From: Bacteroidota bacterium | GTDB taxonomy: Bacteria > Bacteroidota > Bacteroidia > B-17B0 > Aurantibacillaceae | Direction of reading: 5' to 3' | Assembly: GCA_947450025.1 (NCBI GenBank) | Contig: CANFTW010000008.1 | Span: 62,001-126,000 of the forward strand | Length of the DNA: 64,000 bases | Part shown: positions 30,256 through 39,997 of the stretch, piece after piece | How positions within the stretch are numbered: position 1 is the first letter of the stretch | How the letters are laid out: each line of letters starts with the position of its first letter | The notes under the pieces: model-generated | The model's database searches: none | The model's input: only the letters and a program-made list of their open reading frames with translations | What the model was told of the DNA's origin: nothing | Translations under genes and position numbers: made by a program

Positions 30256-31113
30256 ATGATAAATTTCAGAAACATTTTATTTTTAGCTGTAATACTTTCA
30301 GCTTTAAATGTAAAGGCTCAACCTGGAGTATTCCAACCTGGAGATTACAGAGATGGAATTTATGATAAAGAAAATTCAGTTAACAGAAGATTTATTCCTT
30401 ATACTCACCTTCGTGAAGGAGATGTTAATTGGGAAAAGCGTGTGTGGAGAAAATTGGATATGCGTGAAAAACAAAATCAGCAATTGTATTATCCAGTTGA
30501 TATTGTCACAAGTAGAATTTCTTTAATGCAGTTAGTTTTAAAATATGTGCTGGCAGGTCAGATTATTGCTTTTGTTGACGAGGAATTTTTACAACCTTAT
30601 GAATTATCGGCTATCAGAAATAAAATAGTGATTCAGGGTGATTCTGTTGATACTGAAGAGTTTTTAGCTGATGGGACTTCAGTTCCTATTCGTAAGCCTG
30701 GTGTTATTGACTCAACATGGATATATGCTAATTTCACTGAACTTGAGTTAAAAGAAGATTGGTTTTTTGATAAACAAAAATCAGTACTTGAGGTACGTAT
30801 TTTAGCGATGGGTTTTAACGTATTAAAACCAGGTAAAGAGGAAATTGGACCTATTAATCAGTTTTATGTATATTTTCCTGCTTGCCGTCCTTTCTTTGCT
30901 AAGCATGAGGTTTATAATGCTAAAAATGATGCTGAGCGCAGAACCTTTGAAGATATTTTTTGGAAACGACAGTTTTCATCTGTCGCAACTAAAGAAACTA
31001 ACGTTTACGACCGAACAATTGATAGATATGCAAGAGGTATAGACGCTCTATTAGAATCTGATCGTATTAAAAACGATATCTTTAGATGGGAACATGATTT
31101 ATGGCATTTCTAA
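30256..31113 (+). CDS. gldN: Gliding motility / T9SS protein GldN
   Basis: 285 aa; REGDVNWEKRVWRKLDMREKQNQQLYYP, end of gldKLMN operon. Confidence 0.95.
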   Translation: MINFRNILFLAVILSALNVKAQPGVFQPGDYRDGIYDKENSVNRRFIPYTHLREGDVNWEKRVWRKLDMREKQNQQLYYPVDIVTSRISLMQLVLKYVLAGQIIAFVDEEFLQPYELSAIRNKIVIQGDSVDTEEFLADGTSVPIRKPGVIDSTWIYANFTELELKEDWFFDKQKSVLEVRILAMGFNVLKPGKEEIGPINQFYVYFPACRPFFAKHEVYNAKNDAERRTFEDIFWKRQFSSVATKETNVYDRTIDRYARGIDALLESDRIKNDIFRWEHDLWHF

Positions 31114-31128
31114 TGTGATATAAAATTA

Positions 31129-31159
31129 AAAACCTCCTAAGAAATTAGGAGGTTTTTTT
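31129..31159. terminator. Bidirectional rho-independent terminator between gldN and ubiD-family gene
   Basis: AAAACCTCCTAA-GAAA-TTAGGAGGTTTTTTT: perfect 8-bp stem, A/T tracts on both sides, convergent genes. Confidence 0.88.
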
Positions 31160-31176
31160 ATGTATTAAATTTTAAA

Positions 31177-33012
31177 TTATTTTATGGAGTACAGACTCCC
31201 TCCTTTTTCAAAAAGTTTATCAACTCCTTTTTCTATTTCAGGATCTTTTTCTAAAGCAGGGGCATGATGTGGTTTTATACGAGCATCAATAATCATATTA
31301 TCACATCCAAAATGTTTATATTCTGTAAATGAATTGATGCCGTATACATCATGACTTGGATTAGAACGCGTAAAGGTTACCCATAACCAATTTTTTAAAG
31401 TTGCTGCTGTAAAATTTGCGTCATCTACAATAACAATCATTGGAAAGCCTTTTAAATCACTGTTTTTTTGATTGACTTCGTTGTTGAAATTTTCAAATTC
31501 CTGCTTTGCTTTTTCGTAGGATTCAAATTTATTGCCTTGTAATACTAATACACCAGGAAAACCAATTTGAGGATTTTTAAAAGTAATTAATTCTTTTAAT
31601 GAATGATTAACTGAAGAGGATAGTTCTCTTATTTTCTCACCATAAGCCGCCACAATTAATTTGCTTCCGCTATTTAATCCAGTTCCACTATAATCTAATG
31701 TGTCAATACTCGTATTTGTTTGAAAATGCAAATCGCGCTTCAAATTTATACGTTCTAACATATATTGATAAAATTCCGATTCTTTATGTGTTGAAATTTT
31801 ATTGGTTTCGTCAGCGGTAATAAATAGATATTTTGCTAAACTTAATTGTCCCTTACCTAAAATATGGTTTGCAATTGTTAGCAGCTCCGCTGGTTGTTTA
31901 GTTTGGTTATATGGAGTATAACGCTCGCTACCAATGGCTAATAATAATGGGTGAACTCCAGCGGCATCAACAGCATGCACCTCTTTTACGCCTGGAAGTT
32001 CGTACTTGATGGCGTCCCCAGTTAATTCATGAATGATTTGTCCAAAACTAGTATCCTCTTGTGGTGGACGACCAACTACCGTAAAAGGCCAAATAGCGTC
32101 TTCTCTGTGATATACGTTATGGACTCGCATTAAAGGAAAATTATGATTTAAACTATAATAACCTAAATGATCTCCAAATGGGCCTTCGGGTTTGTTTTCA
32201 TTTGGATAAACTTCTCCAGTAATGACAAAATCTGCATCAGTGCTTAAGCAAAATCCATCTTGATAAGTATATCTGAATCTTCTATTGCCTAAAGCCCCAG
32301 CAAATGTCATTTCACTTAAGCCCTCCGGTAAAGGCATTACCGCAGCAACCGAATGACTTGGAGGGCCTCCTATAAAAATGGATACTTTTAATGATTTACC
32401 TAATTTGTTAGCTTTGCTTTGATGAACACCAATACCACGGTGTAATTGATAATGTAATCCAATTTCTTTATTTAAAATGTAATCGTTTCCGCTTAATTGA
32501 ATTCGGTACATGCCTAGGTTGGCATTCATTATCCCTGGTTTATCAATATCCTCACTATATACTTGTGGTAATGTCACAAAAGCTCCACCATCCATTGGCC
32601 AATGTTTAATTAATGGTATTTTATCAATGGTTGTTTCTTTAAATATTATAGGCTTAGAAAATGGATTTTTTAATGGAATAGATGATAAAGCAGTTAATGA
32701 TACATTAGCGTATTTAAAAGGATTTTTAAGCGCTTTAACAGGGTTGTTCTTTATTTCAATTAAGGTTTGAATTTTTTCAAGCGTATCTCTAAAAATAAAT
32801 TTACTTCTTTCTAATGTCCCAAAAATATTTGAAGCGCATTTAAATTGAGTTCCTTTTACATTTTCAAATAGTAAAGCCGGACCTCCCATTTCGTGAATAC
32901 GTAAATGAATTGCAGCCATTTCTAAATTTGGATCAACTTCTTCTTTGATTCTGATAAGATGATTGTTTTTTTCTAAATCATCTAAGCAATCTTTTAAACT
33001 CTTATATCCCAT
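31177..33012 (-). CDS. UbiD-family decarboxylase (menaquinone-pathway type)
   Basis: 611 aa; GPALLFENVKGTQFKCASNIFGT, YRIQLSGNDYILN, IFIGGPPSHSVAAVMPLPEGLSE, PFGDHLGYYSLNH, ARIKPHHAPALEKDPEIEK. Confidence 0.92.
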   Translation of the reverse strand: MGYKSLKDCLDDLEKNNHLIRIKEEVDPNLEMAAIHLRIHEMGGPALLFENVKGTQFKCASNIFGTLERSKFIFRDTLEKIQTLIEIKNNPVKALKNPFKYANVSLTALSSIPLKNPFSKPIIFKETTIDKIPLIKHWPMDGGAFVTLPQVYSEDIDKPGIMNANLGMYRIQLSGNDYILNKEIGLHYQLHRGIGVHQSKANKLGKSLKVSIFIGGPPSHSVAAVMPLPEGLSEMTFAGALGNRRFRYTYQDGFCLSTDADFVITGEVYPNENKPEGPFGDHLGYYSLNHNFPLMRVHNVYHREDAIWPFTVVGRPPQEDTSFGQIIHELTGDAIKYELPGVKEVHAVDAAGVHPLLLAIGSERYTPYNQTKQPAELLTIANHILGKGQLSLAKYLFITADETNKISTHKESEFYQYMLERINLKRDLHFQTNTSIDTLDYSGTGLNSGSKLIVAAYGEKIRELSSSVNHSLKELITFKNPQIGFPGVLVLQGNKFESYEKAKQEFENFNNEVNQKNSDLKGFPMIVIVDDANFTAATLKNWLWVTFTRSNPSHDVYGINSFTEYKHFGCDNMIIDARIKPHHAPALEKDPEIEKGVDKLFEKGGSLYSIK

Positions 33013-33130
33013 ATCTTTTAAACAGTATAAAGATAAAGAGGTTTAAATTAATAATCATTTATAAAAAAAATCTTTATTCACAAACTTAACATTTGTTTTT
33101 TTTGTAACTTGTAATTAAATATAGATACCA

Positions 33131-33514
33131 ATGCAAAAAGCAATAGTAGAAATAAAGAAACCTTGTTTAGTGAATTTGGATTTAATGAATTCAGATGAAA
33201 AAGGAAAATTTTGCACAGTGTGTCAAACTTCTGTAATAGATTTTACTAATAAGTCATCCGATGACATTGCTTTATATTTTCAAACCTATAAAAATGAAAA
33301 AATTTGCGGAAAATTTGATTCACGAATTGTAAAAACAGACAACAAGCTTGATTCTTTTGTCTTATTTCTATATTCTAAAAAATTAAAATTTGTAGCTGTA
33401 ATTATAACTGGAATTTTAATTATCACAGGGTGTAAAACTAAAAAACACACTTCATCTTATGGAACTCCAAGGTTTTTAGATGAAAAGCCCCAAGTAATTG
33501 AAAGTTTAAAATAG
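33131..33514 (+). CDS. Hypothetical protein with N-terminal CxxC (zinc-finger-like) module and C-terminal lipobox-like/TM segment
   Basis: 127 aa; PCLVNLDLMNSDEKGKFCTVCQTSVIDFTNKSSDDIALYF...KICGKF; late hydrophobic segment FVAVIITGILIITGC. Confidence 0.6.
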   Translation: MQKAIVEIKKPCLVNLDLMNSDEKGKFCTVCQTSVIDFTNKSSDDIALYFQTYKNEKICGKFDSRIVKTDNKLDSFVLFLYSKKLKFVAVIITGILIITGCKTKKHTSSYGTPRFLDEKPQVIESLK

Positions 33515-33528
33515 ATATTCGAACACAC

Positions 33529-33891
33529 ATGAAATCTCAAAATAATAAACAAATTGCCGACAAATGGTTTGCGGCGTTTAATGAACATGATTTAGAAAAT
33601 TTATTATCATTATACGATGATCATGCTCAGCATTTTAGCCCTAAATTAAAAATCAGGAAACCGGACACCCAGGGTTTAATAAAAGGTAAAGCTGCTTTAA
33701 GAGAATGGTGGCAAGATGCGTTTGATAGATTGCCGAGTTTACAATATGAGGTGATAAAACTAACCGCTGATGAGGAACAAGTGTTTATGGAATATATAAG
33801 ACATGTGGAGGGGGAAGAAGATTTATCAGTTGGAGAGGTCCTTCAAATTAACAATGGAGTAATTGTGTTTTCGAGAGTGTATCATGGTTAA
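33529..33891 (+). CDS. NTF2/SnoaL-like family protein
   Basis: 120 aa; IADKWFAAFNEHDLENLLSLYDDHAQHFSPK...GKAALREWWQDAFDRLPSLQYEV. Confidence 0.75.
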   Translation: MKSQNNKQIADKWFAAFNEHDLENLLSLYDDHAQHFSPKLKIRKPDTQGLIKGKAALREWWQDAFDRLPSLQYEVIKLTADEEQVFMEYIRHVEGEEDLSVGEVLQINNGVIVFSRVYHG

Positions 33892-33947
33892 TAATTTAAC
33901 AGCTATTAACTCGAATTACATAAATGATTTATTACCTTAGGTGTGTG

Positions 33948-35213
33948 ATGAAAAAACTATTATTGATTCCATTATGTTTGCTATTAACTATTAAAGGCTT
34001 TGGTAGTTATATTTTAATCCCTATGGATGAAACTCAGAAGAATCATTTAAAAGCTTATGGGATTGCTTATTGGAGTTTAAAAGGAGAATTAGAAATACAG
34101 TGGTTAACCAATTATAGAGGAGGTAGCTTTTTAATTCCCAATTCAAAACCAGTTAGTACAGAATGCACGATAAGAGGAATTAGTTACGAAGTTATCTCTG
34201 ATGCACAAGCTAATGGCATATTAGCTGACATTGCTAATCCAGAGGTTAATCAGGATGCTATAAAATTAGAAAAAGCGCCTCGTATTGCTGTTTATTCTCC
34301 TAAAATAAAACAGCCATGGGATGATGCAGTAACCTTGGTTTTAAAATATGCTGAAATTCCATATGATGTAGTTTATGACGAAGAAATTATCGGTGATAAA
34401 TTAAAGGATTATGATTGGTTGCATTTACATCATGAAGATTTTACGGGGCAGTATGGACGGTTTTATGCTGGGTATCATCAAACAGCATGGTATCAAAACG
34501 AAGTAAAAGATAATGAAACCACTGCTAAGAAACTTGGATTTAATAAAGTATCTGAATTAAAATTAGCCGTTGCTAAAAAAATTAACGATTATGTTTTTAC
34601 TGGAGGTTTTTTATTTGCTATGTGCAGTGCTACTGATAGTTACGACATTGCTTTAGCAGCAGAAGGAATTGATATTTGTGAATCAATGTTTGATCATGAT
34701 CCTGCTGATGCAGCGATGAATAAAAAAATTGATTACACGAGAGGCTATGCTTTTGAAAAATATCAGTTGAGTACAAATCCTTATGAATATGAATTTTCCA
34801 CCATTGATGCTACAACAACCAGAATGCAATACGGCATGACAAAAGATAATGATGTGTTTACGTTGTTTGAATTTTCGGCAAAGTGGGATCCAGTTCCAAC
34901 CATGTTATGTCAAAATCACGAACAAACAATCAAAGGATTTTATGGACAAACAACAGCTTTTACTAAAACATACATTAAGAAAAATATTTTAATATTAGGT
35001 GAATCTAAAGCGTATAATGAAGCTCGTTATATACATGGAGATCATGGAAAAGGCACATGGACATTTTATGGCGGACATGATCCGGAAGATTATCAGCACA
35101 AAGTAGAAGATCCTCCAACGGATTTGAGTTTACATCCTAATTCTCCAGGCTATAGATTAATCCTCAATAATATTTTATTTCCTGCCGCAAAGAAGAAAAA
35201 ACAAAAGACCTAA
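33948..35213 (+). CDS. Exported conserved protein (often labelled 'asparagine synthetase B' in Bacteroidota; function doubtful)
   Basis: MKKLLLIPLCLLLTIKGFGSYILIPMDETQKNHLKAYGIAYWSLKGELEIQWLTNYRGGSFLIP; signal peptide; no N-terminal Cys nucleophile. Start at 33948 preferred over 33924. Confidence 0.55.
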   Translation: MKKLLLIPLCLLLTIKGFGSYILIPMDETQKNHLKAYGIAYWSLKGELEIQWLTNYRGGSFLIPNSKPVSTECTIRGISYEVISDAQANGILADIANPEVNQDAIKLEKAPRIAVYSPKIKQPWDDAVTLVLKYAEIPYDVVYDEEIIGDKLKDYDWLHLHHEDFTGQYGRFYAGYHQTAWYQNEVKDNETTAKKLGFNKVSELKLAVAKKINDYVFTGGFLFAMCSATDSYDIALAAEGIDICESMFDHDPADAAMNKKIDYTRGYAFEKYQLSTNPYEYEFSTIDATTTRMQYGMTKDNDVFTLFEFSAKWDPVPTMLCQNHEQTIKGFYGQTTAFTKTYIKKNILILGESKAYNEARYIHGDHGKGTWTFYGGHDPEDYQHKVEDPPTDLSLHPNSPGYRLILNNILFPAAKKKKQKT

Positions 35214-35260
35214 TTTTCAGGTTTTTCATTTGTGCCGACTAGTATTATTAATGAATATTT

Positions 35261-35873
35261 TTATATACTATAATAGTTTCTAACATCATCACGTAAATTA
35301 TATTTATTGGCCATTACTTCCCCTTATGCACCAGCACTTCTAATCAGGATAATGTCTCCATGTTTTGTTTCAGATAATTCAACTGCTTTGCCAAAGCAAT
35401 AGCTAATTTAATTGAGGTTCATCATTCTCGTCAATGCGCATAAAATTTAATGCGGGTAATAAGGCAGAATCGATACCTAGTTCTTGTAAATGAAAATAGA
35501 ATAGGGTGGTGCTCAATAATTCTCCTTGAGCAAGAATGGCTTTTTCTTCATTGATAGTAACATATCCAATATAAAAGAGCGTAGATGGTTAAAATAATTA
35601 TAGTCAAATCATTTCCTTTTGTTTAAATTCAGTGCTAGTGTACAATTTATCTACTTCATTTTCATATAGTTCTTGTAGCTTATTAATCACATCATTAGAT
35701 TTATAATGTTGTTTTAGATATAGGTTATTGCAAATTTCAACTAGAGTGCTAGTTGTGCCGCTCATGGCTGATAAAACAATAATTTATTTATCGTTGTTTG
35801 AAATTAATTGAATGAGTTTTTGCATACGTTCTACTGTTCCTACACACGTTCCTCCAAATTTTAAAATAGTCAT
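35261..35873 (-). pseudogene. Decayed aspartokinase (LysC) N-terminal remnant followed by a diaminopimelate decarboxylase (LysA) C-terminal remnant
   Basis: Reverse complement: MTILKFGGTCVGTVERMQKLIQLISNNDK*IIVLSAMSGTTSTLVEI..., frameshifted DYNYFNHLRSFILDM, then INEEKAILAQGELLSTTLFYFHLQELGIDSALLPALNFMRIDENDEPQLN*, then KAVELSETKHGDIILIRSAGA*GEVMANKYNLRDDVRNYYSI*. Stops at e.g. 35784-35786. Confidence 0.82.
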
Positions 35874-35982
35874 ATAGTATGATTTGTGATCCTGCAATTT
35901 GCAGATTAAATTGAATAATAATTGATTAAAGTTTTTGATGTATGTAAATCAATTCCTGATTCAGATATACGAAATTCAATTC

Positions 35983-35996
35983 GGCTCGGGCGAGCC
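35983..35996. repeat. Short GC-rich perfect palindrome (GGCTCG-GG-CGAGCC)
   Basis: Read directly; stands out in an AT-rich intergenic region. Confidence 0.6.
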
Positions 35997-36080
35997 TTAC
36001 ATTTATACTTTGATGTTATGTAAAAATGTTTTTTCATTTAACTGCATTCAAATGTATACGATTATTTATCAATCAACAAA

Positions 36081-36108
36081 AAACGCCTCGATAATTTCGA
36101 GACGTTTT
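36081..36108 (-). terminator. Rho-independent terminator downstream of the 1240-aa surface protein
   Basis: AAACGCCTCGA-TAATT-TCGAGACGTTT with T-run on the minus strand; follows the minus-strand gene ending at 36140. Confidence 0.7.
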
Positions 36109-36139
36109 ACTGTTTGTAAATAAAAAAGTAATTTATTTA

Positions 36140-39100
36140 TTAGTCTTTTATTAATTTATATGTTTTAATAGAATCCTTACTGGAAACTTTTAAATAATAA
36201 ATTCCGTTTGCTAAATCAGAAATATTAATCGTTTTTGAAATGAATCCGTTTCCATCCATTAAACTTTTATATACTAATTTGCCATCAACAGAATGAATAA
36301 AAATTTCTGCATTTAACTGAGTGTTAGAATTAATTTCTATAGTAAATACACCTGTATTTGGATTAGGGTATACATTTAAACTCATATTGTCATTAAACTC
36401 TTCTATACCAACACACGCATTAACTAACAAGGTATCTCTCGCTATGTTAGAGCATCCGTTTGGAGCAGTATAGTTGTATGTAATAATATGAGCGCCTTGT
36501 CCTGCTTGATTAGCAAAGAATGTGCTTCCTGTAACCCCAGCTCCAATATATGTTCCTCCAGATGGAGTACCTTCTGTTAATAAACGACCAACAGCGTTAG
36601 TCGGGCAGAAATTTGTGATTCCAGAGAATGATAAAGATACGTTTGGTTTAGGTTTAGAAGTGATATTGATTATATCTGAATTAACACATCCTAAAGTATT
36701 TGTAACAACAACGGAGTAGGTACCAATGCTGTTTACACTAATAAAAGATGAAGTAGCTCCTGTGCTCCATAAATAAGTATTACCAACGCCGAACCCGGCA
36801 TATAAATTTATAGAATTACCTTGACAATAAGCTGTATCAGCACCTAAAGTAACAATTGGCGTACTTCCTAAAGTAATGTTAACAGTGTCAGAGTTAGAAC
36901 AACCGTTCGTATTAGTTGCTCTTACCCAATATTGACCAGGGGTTGTCACATTAATACTTGAAGCAATAGCATTGGTGTTCCATAAATAATTATTGGCTGT
37001 TGTATTTGCAGAAATAATCACTGGTAAATTACAATACAATGTATCATGACCTAAACTTGGAGCTGGAGTAGCTTTAACGACTAGATTAATAGTGTCTTTC
37101 GCTATACACCCTGATGTAGCATCTGTTAATGAAACGGAATAAACAGCTGTATTATTTAATGCAGAAATATTTGGATTTGAAATATTATAAGCTGATAATC
37201 CAGCGGTTGGTGCCCAGCTATATGATATAGTGGATGGTTGATAAAAGATTATGTTTGGTCTGCTTGTAGATGTTGTAGGAATTGGACTAGATGTCCAGTA
37301 AGCAGGGTTATTCGAAGTAGAATAAGCGTATAGAACGGAGTTATTTGGTGTTGTTGTATAATATGTTTGAGCATTTCCACTTCCAAAAAATTCTGTTTGT
37401 CTAATATCAACAACGATATTGGATACTCCATCCCAGTTATAAGGAGTCGTAAAATTAATTGTATTTAATCCTATTGAAGCAGTTACAGTAGTTGGACCAT
37501 ATACATTTGTTATACTAGTTGTAACAAATGCGCTTAGAACAGTGTTAGTTGTAGCAGCTATATTAACATTGTAATCTGTAATAGGAGTATTAGGACTTGG
37601 AATGGTAGAGGTACTAAAAGAAATTGATGTGATATTTCCAGCCGACATTCCCATTGCAGTCAACTCTGATGCTTTGAATAAGTATTGCTGCCAAGTTTGA
37701 TACCAAAAGTTGCCAAATGCAGTTGGGTAGCTAAATGTAGATGTAAGGGATGTACTGTTTCCTACTGGGTAAGATGGGTTATAATTTACTTGTAACTGAA
37801 CAGGAGAACCTTTACAAACAGAATCATTTGGAGTAGCTGAAATTGAAAAAATTGGTTTTTTTGTAATTGTTAAAGTAGTTGTATCATTCACAAAAACAGC
37901 ATCGCTTGCTAACTCCGTATAAGCTTTAAATACATAGGTGCCAGTTTTACTCATATTATAATTTAGAGTAATTAGCGTATCTAAAGTAGCGCCAGGAGCT
38001 AATGTTCCTGATGAAAGCGATAAGGTGTAAGTTGCAGGGTTAGGACCAGTTACCTTTACTTTAACAGGTATAGGTCTGTTGGTCATACTATACGGGTTAA
38101 TGTAATTGTTTTGAATTCTAATTAAAATAGTATCTACACCATTAAAACATTTAGACGTATTATACACTGGTTTTAAAATAGCAGAAACACCCACGTCTAA
38201 AAAATCTTTAATACAATCAATTTCATAAGCACCGATATCTGGACTCGTATTCGCATTAACACCTGCTTTAGGTCTTGCGTTTAATAAATAGTCTGAATTT
38301 GGTAATCCTACAGCTGGTAATATTGTTGCTCCTGATTCAATTAGAGTAACCATATTATTTGCGATATTTAGATTATTATCAGCAATGAAGGGTGCATTTC
38401 CGTTAGATGGTGGAATAGAATTCACATCATTTGTTGCATTGGTAAATTGAGAAAATGTTCGCCAGTTTGCTAAGTTAATTTGAGTTCCAGTTCCTACGCC
38501 GCCTATATAATGCGTAAGCGAATTTCCGCTTACCATATAAGCATTGTAATCTAAATTAGTAGTTGTAAAGTTGTAGCTTGCCGGGAACCATACCGCATAA
38601 AAGCGTACTGTAGCTGCTGTAGAACTCATCTTGTTATTAAAGATGTTATTTTTAATATCTAACCCCGTGCTTAATGTAGAGACAATTAATAGAGGGGCAG
38701 ATGCACATGATGTCCCAGTTCCTGTATTACTTCCATACATATTAATACTATTGTAGTAAATTTTATGGTTTGCCCCACTTGCTACTCTAATACCAAAAGC
38801 ATTAAGTGTTGTGTTTGTTGAACTATAATTTGTGGTTTTAATATCGTAAATCACATTGTTCAATAACGTGTGATTGTTACCAGCCGCTAAGTTGATACCG
38901 TATGCTCCAAAGCCAGACGGGCTTGGCATTCTAATTCCATAAATTTTATTTCTAACAATCGAATCATTTCCTGAAACAGCAATTGTTCCTAAAACCTCTA
39001 TACCTGCAATAGTTGTCGCATTTAAAGGAAGAATATTAAAAATGGTATTGTCATATAATTTTGCAGCTAAACAACTTGATAAGTATATACCACGATTAAG

Positions 39101-39862
39101 GTTATATTCTGTTGAATCTGTTGAACCAATTGTGTTTTTTTGAATAACTAATGAATGTGTACATAATGCAGCAGTGGTTCCTCCAGTAACAATAACACCA
39201 TAGTAAGTTTTTTTAATTTCATTATTTTCAATTAATAAATTATCAAAATTATTTCCTATAGTGGTCACTGCAGAGATGGATGCTCCAGTGCCACCACCTG
39301 CTAAAATACCAACAATTGTAGATACTGGTGAAGTAGACATTGGGTCAACATTCCCTTTAATCACACAGTTTTTAATCACATCGTTTACGCAGCCTAACGC
39401 AGGAGCTGCTACATCACCAATTAATCGAATTACAGATGTTAAGCCTACTGTATTTGTATTAATAATAGATAAGTCTCGGCCAATACTTCCACCCAAAATA
39501 TCACCGTCAATACTAACACTATCAGCACCAAATAATTCAATCACCGATCTACCTGAAATTGGCGAACCTGTAATCGTTGCTGTTACCGAAGGGCGTATTC
39601 TAACAGATGAATAATATGATGATCCTGTGCCACTTGCTTGAAGAGCAACTGGAGTTGAAGGCTCCGAAGTATTTCCAGTAATTTTTATTGAGATAACTCC
39701 AGTGTGAATACCAACGTTGATAGCACCAAAAGCGTCACTTACCGTTGAATAGGTAGTTACAGGTCCTCCGTTAGAAACATCAACTTGAGCAGATGAAGAA
39801 CCAACTACTAAAACAGCTAATGCCGCTAATAATATTTTTGTCTTCAAGTAAATTTTTTTCAT
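36140..39862 (-). CDS. Large secreted surface protein (parallel beta-helix-like N-terminal region, Ig-like segments, T9SS type A sorting domain)
   Basis: 1240 aa; signal peptide; repeated NNxI.../'IENNEIKKTYYGVIV' beta-helix-like segments; SSGTYSVVVTNTLGC-type repeats; C-term LNVYPNPNTGVFTIEINSNTQ... Confidence 0.85.
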   Translation of the reverse strand: MKKIYLKTKILLAALAVLVVGSSSAQVDVSNGGPVTTYSTVSDAFGAINVGIHTGVISIKITGNTSEPSTPVALQASGTGSSYYSSVRIRPSVTATITGSPISGRSVIELFGADSVSIDGDILGGSIGRDLSIINTNTVGLTSVIRLIGDVAAPALGCVNDVIKNCVIKGNVDPMSTSPVSTIVGILAGGGTGASISAVTTIGNNFDNLLIENNEIKKTYYGVIVTGGTTAALCTHSLVIQKNTIGSTDSTEYNLNRGIYLSSCLAAKLYDNTIFNILPLNATTIAGIEVLGTIAVSGNDSIVRNKIYGIRMPSPSGFGAYGINLAAGNNHTLLNNVIYDIKTTNYSSTNTTLNAFGIRVASGANHKIYYNSINMYGSNTGTGTSCASAPLLIVSTLSTGLDIKNNIFNNKMSSTAATVRFYAVWFPASYNFTTTNLDYNAYMVSGNSLTHYIGGVGTGTQINLANWRTFSQFTNATNDVNSIPPSNGNAPFIADNNLNIANNMVTLIESGATILPAVGLPNSDYLLNARPKAGVNANTSPDIGAYEIDCIKDFLDVGVSAILKPVYNTSKCFNGVDTILIRIQNNYINPYSMTNRPIPVKVKVTGPNPATYTLSLSSGTLAPGATLDTLITLNYNMSKTGTYVFKAYTELASDAVFVNDTTTLTITKKPIFSISATPNDSVCKGSPVQLQVNYNPSYPVGNSTSLTSTFSYPTAFGNFWYQTWQQYLFKASELTAMGMSAGNITSISFSTSTIPSPNTPITDYNVNIAATTNTVLSAFVTTSITNVYGPTTVTASIGLNTINFTTPYNWDGVSNIVVDIRQTEFFGSGNAQTYYTTTPNNSVLYAYSTSNNPAYWTSSPIPTTSTSRPNIIFYQPSTISYSWAPTAGLSAYNISNPNISALNNTAVYSVSLTDATSGCIAKDTINLVVKATPAPSLGHDTLYCNLPVIISANTTANNYLWNTNAIASSINVTTPGQYWVRATNTNGCSNSDTVNITLGSTPIVTLGADTAYCQGNSINLYAGFGVGNTYLWSTGATSSFISVNSIGTYSVVVTNTLGCVNSDIINITSKPKPNVSLSFSGITNFCPTNAVGRLLTEGTPSGGTYIGAGVTGSTFFANQAGQGAHIITYNYTAPNGCSNIARDTLLVNACVGIEEFNDNMSLNVYPNPNTGVFTIEINSNTQLNAEIFIHSVDGKLVYKSLMDGNGFISKTINISDLANGIYYLKVSSKDSIKTYKLIKD

Positions 39863-39985
39863 AAATTTTATTTTTAGTCTTATTTACACAAAAATATGCC
39901 ATTAATTTGTTAAATCCTACCTCATTCGTTAACAAAAAATAGCCAATCGTCTAATAAAATATCATTATTCTTGCATTCTTATTTG

Positions 39986-39993
39986 TATTTTTG
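39986..39993 (+). promoter_or_regulatory. Exact TAnnTTTG -7 box immediately upstream of tatA
   Basis: TATTTTTG at 39986-39993, ATG at 39998. Confidence 0.45.
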
Positions 39994-39997
39994 TACC

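Noticed and set aside
35935-36123. 62-aa plus-strand ORF in the intergenic gap
   Set aside because: Low-complexity composition, no recognisable family, runs through the GC palindrome and the minus-strand terminator; the neighbouring sequence is a pseudogene and spacer.
39261-39614. 117-aa plus-strand ORF
   Set aside because: Antisense to the 1240-aa surface protein; repetitive Thr/Ile/Pro composition from complementing that gene.
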